DNA of 64,000 nucleotides. Source: Pisaster brevispinus (lineage: Eukaryota > Echinodermata > Asteroidea > Forcipulatida > Asteriidae). The position numbers and the translations under genes are program-made. Under the pieces are notes generated by a model that did not search any database, was not told the DNA's origin, and worked only from the letters and a program-made list of their open reading frames with translations. Below, one piece after another: positions 1-9,601 of the stretch. Within the stretch, counting starts at the first letter, position 1. Every line of letters starts with the position of its first letter. The stretch lies in NCBI GenBank assembly GCA_023634235.1, contig JAMKCF010000016.1:1784001-1848000 (forward strand), read 5' to 3'.

Positions 1-894
1 GAAGTCCCTTTTGGGGCAGTTTTTTAATTAAGACGCAACATCTCGGACAAGAACCCACACCATCCCTCGTAATACAAACTCATCGTCATGGCCTGTTAAC
101 TGTGGATAGACCTCAGTGATTTCTGAATTAAGTTAAAAACAGTGGGAAAATGTGCAACGCGTACATCACGGAATTGAATGAAAAGGAAAGTAAAATCTGA
201 GTGCGATGGATGTATCATGTTGGAACTGCACATATGTTCTCGTTGCAGCTGGCTGGCCAAGCACAGAGCTTCTATTGTTTATGGTTACACATGGCTCAGT
301 ATTGATGATCATAAAATGTGTATAGAGTGGTAGTGTAGTTTCATGACCCAAACAACAATCCTTTTTTCCCGGGGGGGGGGGGGGGGGGGGTTCCATCACT
401 CACAATAAATCTTCTGTTCTTTACAAGTAATCCATTTGTGAGTCAGATTTGGATGATGTCTGGTACAATGCCTTGTTTAGTCACAAGCAAATGCTTGATA
501 CTTGAATTCCTCAGACTACATCCAGTGTTGCTATGTCAAATGGTTTGGGGCAAGCTTTTGCATTATGGAAGAAGATGGCGGACATCCATACACAATTTCC
601 GAGGAAATTTTGGACGCAAGGATTCCAGTCTTCGCTGATTCCGAGGTTGCTAAATTGACCCAATTCACCATTTCACAAATAATTGGTTGCGCCATTTTGG
701 AATTCAATGTCCCCGTGTGTTTTACAGTGTAGTGCACATTTTTGGCGGCGCAGCATTTACGCGTTGATTCCCAGCTTGGCGGCCATGACAGCGGTTGCCG
801 GGTGCTACGTTGGTGCAAGGGGTTATGACACAAGCTTGCCACTACAGTACATGTGACGCACATTAGAGCAACACTAGGTGTACTTGTGTAGGCC
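1..894. other. No recognisable gene; poly(G) run
   Basis: Open frames here are short or lack homology. A G run of about 22 bp occurs at 369-390. The segment 715-870 is GC-richer but has no splice-bounded coding signal. It is presumed to be APP upstream intron. Confidence 0.4.
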
Positions 895-1045
895 TTGAAC
901 TTCGCTCTTGAAGGGGCACGGAAATTTTCCTCTGGCACTCTATGAGGAAAATGTAAATTTGTAGCTGGAACTTTGCAAAGGGCACCACAGCAAAAGCACA
1001 GGGCACCACGGCAAGTGCTGTGGGTGCCGTGGGTTACTTCGAGGC
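895..1045. repeat. Dispersed 'gcaaagggca / aggcctg' repeat copy
   Basis: Contains cttgaaggggcacgg, ctttgcaaagggcaccacag and a second gggcaccac unit ending gaggcctgcatg. It matches 60335-60475 closely and the cores at 5085, 8270, 16268, 27315 and 55495. No coding capacity is seen. This is the family from which the 26-bp minisatellite units appear to derive. Confidence 0.6.
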
Positions 1046-1906
1046 CTGCATGTACACGCAGTCTTAGGGATAAGCACTTTCATGGTTCTTGGAGCAGATT
1101 TGTTTATTTTGAACACGTTTTGCCGTCTGCGACTTGGCACTAGAACTTCACACACTTCTGGAAGGTGCGTGGAAGTTCTAGTGTGAAATTGCAGACGGCA
1201 ACGCGTGTTCGAATTGAGCAGATCAGCCCCTTTTTAACAAGATGGCGCATATCCGTGAAGGTGCTTATTTAAATGGAACATTCACTTCTGACCGAGGGAG
1301 GCTCGCTATTATTGTTCCGATGCATTTATGTTCAATCAAATGCACTTTGTTAAACCAGCACAGATGTTGCAGCTGCTGCTCCGGACAGTTGTGGGAAATG
1401 ATTTTGACATTTGATAAACACATGACATGATGGCAATGTTAACATCCGTTGAGAATCCTTCATAGTTCAAGATTGTTAACTTGAGTACATAAAAGTAGTT
1501 TGACTTGTTTGCTGAAGGTGTGATGGCAGTTAACTTGAACTTACTGTAGTTTTGTTTTGCTTCATTGGTCCATTGTGTTATTTTACCTCTGTGGAAATTA
1601 GAGGATTTTTTACTTTAAAACCCGTTCCCAATGATGTGTACAATGATGTAAGCTTCAATTTCGTTTACTGGAACGAATAAGTTAAAAACAAAATTTGGAA
1701 TCTGTTTTTTACATACAATGTTGTTCGATGTAAAAGACCCCCTGCATTGGCCACCATCACTGAATTCAAACAATTGAAACATGCATGTGTGTACGCACTG
1801 CGCAAAACACGCAGCTAATGATAGAACATCATTGACTTCAGTGAGGGCGCTATTTTGTTCTCGTGGCGTCATATGCAAAGGGCCTGTAGCATGCAGGTTG
1901 GTCAGT
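1045..1906. other. Unannotated intron sequence
   Basis: Nothing recognisable beyond a short inverted motif around 1120-1215 (cgtctgc / gcagacg with tagaacttc-type sequence on both sides). No coding exon was found. Confidence 0.35.
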
Positions 1907-2205
1907 TATAAACCACAAGGGAAACTGACTGGGTAAATTTTAAATAATTTGGGGTCGAACAGAAAAAAATAGACTAGAGCGGGATTGAAACCAACGACCT
2001 CCGGTTTAACGTACTTGTACTACAATGTAACTGAGCTATCTAGCCCTATGTCGTTGGTCTGCCTATTTTGTCAATATCTTCATTCGGGGGTGCCAATCAG
2101 AAGCCATACAAAGATATTGACAAAATAGGGAGACCGCTATAAGGCAAAATAGCTTAGTTGGTAGAGCGCTGGCGCGTTAAACCAAATTATCACAGAAATT
2201 AACAC
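1907..2205. mobile_element. Inverted-repeat element with tRNA-like sequence in both arms
   Basis: Begins tataaaccacaagggaaact, the family end. A minus-strand tRNA-like segment (ccaacgacctccggtttaacg ... gagctatctagccct) is followed by cctattttgtcaatatctt, then the complement aaagatattgacaaaatagg, then a plus-strand tagcttagttggtagagc. The two halves form a long foldback. The right end is truncated or diverged. Confidence 0.7.
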
Positions 2206-3629
2206 TCTGAAGGTTTTTGAACGGACGGTCGGGTTACAGGAAACAATACTATTTTTTGGTTAGGCCTTGTCACCAGCTGTTCTGACAGTTTGACAGTTAT
2301 GAAAGTCCTCATTCAGATGTCTCTGTGGTACTACTTTACCCAAGCTCTGCCCCCATAATAAAAAAAACCTTTGCATAATTTATGTCGGACACTTCCCCAG
2401 GATTTGATACTCCTTTAATACCGTTCTAGTAATTTTTCTGGAAGTACATCAAGGCACATCTGCTGCCGACCTGTGTAGCTGTCGCATGTGTGACTCATTT
2501 AACCTTAACGCCCGCAGTTTTTTTTCTTCTACTTTTGCTGCGTCTCGGAGTTGTTCATCCATACAGGAAGGAAATGCTTTTCGGATGATCCGAGTGCGCT
2601 TTCTATTTTTAGGTCGCCTTAATTGCTAACTCATTCTTTCTTTATCATGATAAAAAAAAAATGTCCGTTTTGGGAGAAGTTGTTGGATGTTATCCAGGTC
2701 CTTGATTAACAACCCTTGGGATTTCTGAGAAATTATTTGGAGTCTCGGGGAGTTATGATACATACAGTGGTGCTTGGGAGTACTTAGTCTTGGCTCAAGA
2801 CATTGTTGCTCATTTTTCGCTGCATCACGATCTCATCACCAGTCCGCCATGCTTATCGTCCATTTGGCAAATTGAGCGATAGAGGGCGCTTTTCCGAAAA
2901 CCTGATTTTTCGGCTTTACCGCTCTCACTTGATTCAGCAACAGTTCAGTACTTAAAGGGATTGCTGGTGATTTGAGGATCGCTCTCTGTTGGAGGAAATA
3001 TCACAAGTGGGATTCGAACCCTAACCTTAGGCTCAGCCATCCTACAGACAGACATGTAGTCTTCCTACTTTTGTCTGAATAACGATTTTGTTGCCCGCAA
3101 AAAATTGTGCAAAATATTGTTTGAAAATCCTAACCAAATATGTACCATAATTGGAGCTCATGTACTCAATGCAAGTTTGCTAATGTACTTTGTTTCAAGG
3201 GCCAAATGTCACCTGTCTAGACCGCTCTGTCACAACACACTATTGAATTGAATGCGTGATTCCAGACTGTTGTTATATTCAATGATCCAACACTGTTCAA
3301 GGATTAGAAATACGCTCTAGTCATTTTCTTTCCCTCTACTTGAATTGGTTGATAATTTTTGCAGGACGAACCATACAGCTCCGACTCTGCCAAGAACAAT
3401 GCCTTGAGCAAATTACATGTAGTCTGTAGCTTAGTTTACGCAAACTGTATCTGGGAAAATATCAAGGGACGCCATCCTGGTAATTTGGGATTCTAAAGAA
3501 GATTGACTTGGTGATGAAATGAAACACAAAACCTTCCATGATTATATTATCGCTGCGGCATTTATTTTGATAGTAGACATGAGCCTTTGATGCTCAAAGC
3601 TACGTTAAACGCGCTTTACTTAAATTTAG
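2206..3629. other. Unannotated intron sequence
   Basis: No coding signal. A minus-strand T-arm-like segment (gtgggattcgaacccta) at 3007-3023 suggests an old SINE. The rest is unique or unrecognised. Confidence 0.35.
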
Positions 3630-3960
3630 GGTCATAGATTGGTTTTTGTCAACGTCATTCATCCCAACGACTTCCACAAAAGGTAAAATTATCAAGAAAT
3701 ATTAATAAAAGTCACCTGTGAAAGTTTTTAGCTGAATACAGTGTCTACTTGACGAGACAACAGCAAAAAAAACTGTCAAGGTTTTTTCATCAAGAATGTC
3801 GAATTCATCCAGGATTAGTGAGGTGACAGTGGGTACCAACAGCATCTCTTGCCACAGCATTCGCGAACGGACACCATGAACATTTCAATTTTCATTCAAC
3901 CCTCAGAAATCTGAGAAATGATTCATGCATGAATCGGATTCATGCATGAATCGTTTCTCA
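3630..3960. repeat. Uninterrupted half-copy of the 'ggtttttgtcaacgt' foldback family
   Basis: Runs from ggtcatagattggtttttgtc through agctgaatacagtgtctact and gacagtgggtaccaacagc to ccctcagaaatctgagaa. It matches the left half of the element at 48655-49525 and, inverted, copies at 12990-13240 and 19205-19460. It acts as the empty-site comparison for the MITE inserted at 48818. Confidence 0.65.
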
Positions 3961-5069
3961 AATTCAAATGATTTCAGGTGAAACATTATCCAAACCATAG
4001 GGCCTATTATTTTAAAGGGAATCCTTTCTCGAAATTTTTTGGAGGAGGACTGGATCTCTGTTAAAAACAGCAAGGGTCCTTGGTTATTATTAAACAAGGA
4101 TAACTTTCACCTTTGACTGGACTATTTTTTTTACATCAATGTGATTTTAGTTTAGGTCTCTTGTTAAAAATTGTCTTGAGGGCCTTTAGTGTGTGTTAAA
4201 GTGAACATACACTAAATATTTATACCATTCTTGATTGAAATATTTGAAACAACACAATTTATTTCGAGAAAATCCCTGATACCCAGACATTGATGAAAGT
4301 GCGGAAATGAGAGCTCATAACCTGTCTTTTATGATCGCCCCAACAAAACATTTCCTGATCTGTCGGGCAGTATGGAGTTGTATGAGAAATGGCCGGTGAT
4401 GGCACGAATGGAAGGAACAGTGGTCTGAGGCCAGTGGAGTCATCATGCTAAGGTTGTTTTTTCCTCCTCAAGGCAGCCGTGTATTATAATTGCTCCTATG
4501 CCCTGTGTAGTATGGAGAGAGAGCGTGTTGTCCATTACTCACCATTCCTCTTTAGTGGCTGTTTAATTATAGATGCAGTTATGCTAATAAGCTCTGCATG
4601 ATATTAGGAGCAGTGTGGCTCATTAATTATGCAGATGCTAATGATATGGTACGCACAAGGAGAGGGATGAGAGATATTTAAATCAGGTGCCGGAATGATT
4701 GATTTAACGCTTCCGCCGTTTTAGTCGAACTGGAAATTTAGGTTAATGTTTCATTACTGAGGTGGGGACTATTAAACATGTTCAAACTCTACGAGGCACT
4801 TCAGATAGTGCAGCAGTCAACGTTCTCCCTTTAGCAGTGGTCCCCTGGCTAAATGCAAGTAAAAGCACATGAGGACCAGTCAGAATTCACTCCAAGTGGT
4901 CTGGCTGGCGAGCTCAGGGTTGAAAAGCATCTCTTTTTCATTTGAAATAATGTCATTTGAAATAGGACTTGTGAAAAAGCTGGCGGACTAATGAAAAGAC
5001 AAGCTAATCAGTCCTTCTGGCCAGTCACTAAAACAGTTAAAGGACAAACCCTGGTGGTACATTTGCTTG
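3961..5069. other. Unannotated intron sequence
   Basis: No repeat family or coding signal recognised. The stretch 4550-4680 is rich in taatta/tgcata motifs of no known meaning. Confidence 0.3.
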
Positions 5070-5249
5070 TGAAGGTCTGGGTTTTGGTCTCTGAGAGGGG
5101 CAAGGCCATTTTAACTTTGCAACGATTTGTTTAGGGTACATGTACAATTTGTACATAATGTAAATGCCTTTCAAGTCATGCACATTGTAATAAATGCACG
5201 TGGGTCTCTGTTGCCCAATGTTCACTTACATGCACAAATTGCTACATGT

Positions 5250-5282
5250 ATGTATGTACATGTACATGTACATGTACGTGTA
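5250..5282. repeat. (TGTACA)n simple repeat
   Basis: Alternating atgtacatgtacatgtacatg, a self-complementary hexamer run. The same ACATGTA motif is scattered throughout the window. Confidence 0.9.
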
Positions 5283-5339
5283 GTTACAAGGAGTATTAAA
5301 GGCAAAGTACGTATACTTTTGGGTTTTTTAACCGTTCAA

Positions 5340-5690
5340 TTGTTTGAATTCTAAAACTACATGTAACCTGTGAAATTTTCATTTCAAAAGGTAGTTGCTT
5401 TTTGGAGATATTGCCGAAAATCTAGAGCAATGTCCATGCAGGAAGAATTCGGTAATTGGAATACACAATCTTAGAAACGTTTCATGCAGAAATGTTTCTC
5501 AAGACACAAATGTCAGATTGGAAAGTGTTGAATCCCTCTCTTTAAAACCACATTCCTTTGAAGGGAATCATTTCTCTATTTAAATGTAAAAACATTATCA
5601 ACAGCTGCGTTTCATCTTACCAAATCAGTTTTCATGATCATTCATTTTTGGAGTACATTACCAAAGGTATACCCTCCATTTAACATGCCA
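5340..5690. repeat. Probable degraded relative of the 5941-6321 element
   Basis: Contains gggttttttaaccg..., a 'cttttggagatattgccgaaaatc' segment that is the complement of 'gatttctggcgatatctcaaaaa' at 9210, 'tctcaaga' stretches, and the terminal motif attaccaaaggtatacc at 5660-5676. It is divergent and its limits are uncertain. Confidence 0.4.
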
Positions 5691-5940
5691 TTTACTAGTA
5701 ACTCATCTCTTCCCATGCTTAAATGCTACATGTGCAGCATTGCCATCAATTCCCCCTCAACGCATCAAATTTCCGCCATAGTATTCCTACAAAATTAAAC
5801 CATAATTAATCACATCCAAAATGTCAGTTCCAATCTCGTTGTGAAAATAGTTGTCCTTCATCAAAACATAGTTGAAGAAATAATCCCAGTGAACATTGCT
5901 ATCGATATAAGCGCAAAACAAGCTCGCGCAGCCCTTTTGA

Positions 5941-6321
5941 ATTTAAAGGTAGGGTAGGCTATACCTTTGGTAATCACTCCAAAAATTACTTACCATAAAA
6001 TTAACTTGGTATCGATCACTGGAGAGCTGTTGATATTATGAAACACTGTTCGATACAACTAGTGTAGCTGTAGAAAAAGAGGTAATTTTTCACCAAAATA
6101 TTTTAATCTTAGAAAGGCTTCAGGCATGAAACCTATCTCAGACATATGAAAATACACAATTTTATGCAACAAGGGTAGTTTTTTCTGTCATTATTTTCTT
6201 GCAACTTTGATGCCCAATTGAGCCCAAATTTGTCACCGGTTTGTTATTTTATGCATTTGTTGGGATACACCAAGTGAGGATACTGGTCTTTGACAATTAC
6301 CAAATGTATACCCTTCCTTTA
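5941..6321. mobile_element. ~380-bp TIR element, 'aggtagggta / atacctttggtaat' family
   Basis: Left end tttaaaggtagggta ... atacctttggtaat and right end attaccaaatgtatacccttcctttaaa are inverted repeats of about 27 bp. The interior lacks an open frame. Related sequence recurs at 8960-9270, 17110-17300, 18855-19200 and, more distantly, 61740-62030. It is a non-autonomous element; the transposase family is unknown. Confidence 0.7.
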
Positions 6322-6481
6322 AATTGTAGAATTGGTAATGTACATGTATTTCTTGTGTTTGTTCAATGAAGAGGTCAATCTGGAGCATCAGTGAAGGAGT
6401 ATCCATTTACATGCTGGCTGGAAGATGGAGCTGGCCTATGGGTTTATTCTGGGCTTGATTCATTAGAATTGGAACTCCAGT

Positions 6482-6499
6482 GTGTGTGTGTGTGTGCTG
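6482..6499. repeat. (GT)n microsatellite
   Basis: Nine GT dinucleotides, gtgtgtgtgtgtgtgtgc. Confidence 0.9.
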
Positions 6500-6660
6500 C
6501 TTGAGTGTCAATTTACATGTAACACTGTCAAGCCAGATGACCTTCTATGGATAAACCAATTGCATTTGTGATCATGTGTGACATGTACAATAACATGTAG
6601 GATACATTCTGTTGAATCAGCCTAGATGACAACATTGTGTGTATAATATACATTATGAAA

Positions 6661-7008
6661 CTTGTTTACAAAAAAAGTGACCTTGTAAATCTAAATGTAC
6701 ATTCCAAGGCCTTTCTGGCAGGCAGCACATTAGCTTAGTTGAATACATGACAACATCTGTGTGTACAGTAAATATTAACAATTTCCCAAGTGTACATCTG
6801 TACATACATGTAGACCATTTAACCTTTGTTTACAAAAAGAGTGGCCATGTACATTCCAAGGCCTTTCTGGCAGGCAAGGCATTAGCTTAAATGTGAATAC
6901 ATTACAACATTTTGTGATGTATACAGTACAGAATTGAGCAATTTTCCTTGTACGTGTTGTACACATGTATAAGACCATGTAACCTTTGTTTACAAAAAGT
7001 GATCTTAA
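6661..7008. repeat. ~160-bp tandem repeat, just over two units
   Basis: The motif ttgtttacaaaaa...gtg recurs at 6663, 6827 and 6986, with the tract acattccaaggcctttctgg at 6698 and 6852. Units of ~160 bp differ by point changes and small indels. No coding role. Confidence 0.8.
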
Positions 7009-7796
7009 ACATTTTGAGACCTTTTCTACATTATTGTACACATGTAAGTACATGTACTGTACGTACATTGTAGCTGTATGACACTAATTTACATGAACTG
7101 TGCATGCAAGATGTCAACTACACTGTGAAAACACCAGCTGTGTGAAGACGCAAAGTCATAACAAGATGCTCCTTCCTCCATTGTCAAAGATGCATGGCAA
7201 TGTCATCAGCGGTCGATATATAATAGAAGTGTGTGTTCAGACACACAGCATTATGGCCACACTCTCCGCTGTATGACTGGGGAGCCAGCCTTGGGTTGCT
7301 TAGCAATAGTGATGATGATGAAGTCTGTATCACAATGGGCCTGACCCTGCATGAGATGTCTGGTGTTAATGAGTTTATGCATCGTGTAGGCAGCTTGGTA
7401 CTGTACCGTGCAAACAGTCATTTATAGGATAATTAAAAGCAAATTAAAACAAGAAGAAAAAATACCTACACAGTTTTAACAATGGGACTGATTGAATTTG
7501 AAAAAGCACTAAGAGAAGATTTATCGCATTGTATTAGGGGTACATAATCTTTAATAGTCTATTCAGCCGCCTGCTTTCTCTGTGTATTTTCCTCTGCATC
7601 ATCTATTTCCACTTGACTGGTTTTGTTACATCAGTAATGTATACATGTACCTCTGTTTATGTTTGTAGTCTTGTCATTTAGCCTTCGAGAAAGACTCTGC
7701 TAGGGTCAAAACGTCAGGCCACTAACTATTTTTTTGCATCTTTAATAGTCAACAGAATTTTATTTATCAGATTGAAAGTCACCATTTGAACATTAA
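7009..7796. other. Unannotated intron sequence
   Basis: Nothing coding. At 7683-7738 a motif (gagaaagactctgctagggtcaaaacgtc) is shared with the complement inside the foldback at 14262-14862. Confidence 0.35.
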
Positions 7797-7893
7797 CACA
7801 AGACCTCTGGACTGACATTCCTGGTCTTGAGTTTACTGGCCCGATGCTCAAATCACTGGCCTCGGGCCTGCAGTCCAGGATAACATTTGAGCC
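7797..7893. mobile_element. 3' fragment of the CAGGGCTCGAA MITE family
   Basis: Matches the last ~100 bp of the full copies: gagtttactggcccgatgct, cactggcctcgggcctgcag, ending ttgagccctg. The 5' two-thirds are absent. Confidence 0.8.
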
Positions 7894-8046
7894 CTGCTTT
7901 ACATACGTACATGTACAGAACGCCTACATGTAGCATGCACCAATGTAGTGGAAAGGCAGACCTGCAATGGAAAGACAGTTTTTCTTTAGTGGAGGGCGTT
8001 TCTGTTGGACTTTGAAGTTTCATCTGGAACACTTTTAGGGGTGCCA

Positions 8047-8260
8047 AGGCACTGACCAGGGGCATGGAGGCAATGACCAGGGGCATGGAGGCATTGACCA
8101 GGGGCATAAAGGCACTGACCAGGGGCATTGAGGTAGTGACCAAGGGGCATGAAGGCAATGACCAGGGGCATGGATGCACTGACCAGGGGCATGGAGGCAC
8201 TGACTAAGAGGCATGGAGGCACTGACTAAGGGGCATGGAGGCAATGACCAGGGGCATGGC
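8047..8260. repeat. 21-bp minisatellite, about 10 units
   Basis: Unit gaccaggggcatggaggcaat with point variation (gactaag, gacaagg). Because 21 is a multiple of three, all minus-strand frames stay open and give Pro/Cys/Met repeats; these are not genes. It sits inside a copy of the dispersed 'gcaaagggca/aggcctg' repeat (8262-8430 shows the same family). Confidence 0.93.
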
Positions 8261-8261
8261 A

Positions 8262-8430
8262 GACCTGGAAATACACAAAGGCCAAGGAGGCCATGGCCTC
8301 TGTTGCCCCTTGTCTTGGCCTTGGTGCCCCTTCAAAAATTTCCCATAGACTTTAAGATTTTCCAATGGAAGTGCCCCTTTGTAGAATGAAAATGACCTTG
8401 TCCTCTCAAAGTAGAAATATCAGGCCTGGC
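8262..8430 (-). repeat. Dispersed 'gcaaagggca / aggcctg' repeat copy
   Basis: Reads gccaaggaggccatggcctc...ttgccccttgtcttggcc...cccatagactttaagatttt...gaaaatgaccttgtcctctc...caggcctg. It is the complement of the 16268-16420 copy. Minisatellite expansion has occurred at its left edge. Confidence 0.65.
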
Positions 8431-8959
8431 ACGGAGGCAATAACCAATGATAACCCCAATGAAGTATCGAGCCAGCAATGCTGGGCAAACCAAAATATTA
8501 AATTCCTAGCTCTTTGTTATTGCTTTCAGTTTTTAGCCATGACTTTTAACAAAACATGTCACAAATTTGTTAGTACACTTTTGTGAAGAGAAAATGATTG
8601 ATGGCTTAAATATATTTTTCTAAGACTATTGTTTGACTTTCTTTTAGACTCTGAAAGGGTAGACATTGTAAAAGTGACAAGTTATGACTGACAAGACTGA
8701 TTGGGAGATTTATTTACTTGACCCTTGTGTAGTGTAGTGTTTACTTTCTGACAGTTTGGGTGGCAGGAGTCATTTCTTTGTATCGAGTTCTGAAAGGGAA
8801 AACCGGAAGGTCTGTGTGAGGCATTTCTCGTCTGGCCTTCTTGTTTTTATTGACTGGTTTAGCTCGCAAAGCTCACATTGTAGGCTTTCATAAAAAAATG
8901 GCAGACTCTGTCTGGGAGAGCAAGCAGCAAAAAGGGGCATAATCTGAATAATCAATGTT

Positions 8960-9310
8960 TAAAGGGATGGTACGGTATACGATTGGTAATAACACTTGAA
9001 ATCAATGGCAATCAAAACTTACTTGGTTAGAAGTACAGCAGCTTTTGTTAGTGAAGAGTATTTTGAGAATCATTTCACTTCGAAGTAATGTGGTTATGGA
9101 AAAAGATATCAGTTTTTATCCCCAAAATTTGAATCTGAGAAACATTCTCTCAGATTGTGTGTATTCCAATTACGGATTATTCTTCTTGCATGGACATAAC
9201 CGCTCAAGATTTCTGGCGATATCTCAAAAACACTACCACCTTTTAAAATTAAATCTTCGCCTTCTTATGGTTTACAAGGTGCTACAGGGCATTCAGCAGC
9301 AGCAGGTGTA
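8960..9310. repeat. Copy of the 'ggtaat...cttacttgg' interspersed repeat
   Basis: Shares acttacttgg, cttcgaagtaatgtggtta, gaatctgagaaacattct and tatctcaaaaacactacca with 17110-17240 and 18855-19200. It ends ~150 bp before the first APP exon in the window. Confidence 0.6.
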
Positions 9311-9462
9311 GCTGTGTTCTTTTACATGCATTACACAACGCATGGAATACGACTTGATGTCCCATCCGAAGGACGAAGTAATAATGTTTAAGTGTCTGGC
9401 TCTGTTTGCAAATCAGACTGTTTTATGTGTGTGTTTTTCTGGTTTGTATTTCCCTTGCTCAG

Positions 9463-9601
9463 GTTTACGGTGACTTGGATGTGAACAACATCGAGGACTC
9501 TAACGAAGACAGCGAGATCCGGAACTGGTGTCCTATGGATGCTCCAGACATTCCTGATGGATGCGTTGAGACATTCACCATCCCAACCTACACCTGTCTT
9601 G
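9463..9601 (+). CDS. APP: APP exon: end of the E1 growth-factor-like domain
   Basis: Begins after a pyrimidine-rich acceptor (tttcccttgctcag) in phase 0 and ends at G|GTAAGG in phase 1. It encodes 46 residues starting VYGDLDVNNIED and containing NWC and IPTYTCL. These match the VYPELQI...NWC...IPYRCL segment of vertebrate APP, where the preceding exon ends in YCQ. That preceding exon, with the CG and GxW motifs, was not found upstream, so the intron before this exon is probably longer than 9.4 kb. Confidence 0.93.

Noticed and set aside
531..938. Minus-strand 135-codon frame
   Set aside because: No recognisable homology or composition bias, and it runs through a dispersed repeat at its upstream end.
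7853..8244. Overlapping minus-strand frames rich in Pro/Cys/Met repeats
   Set aside because: Artefact of the 21-bp minisatellite, a multiple of three.
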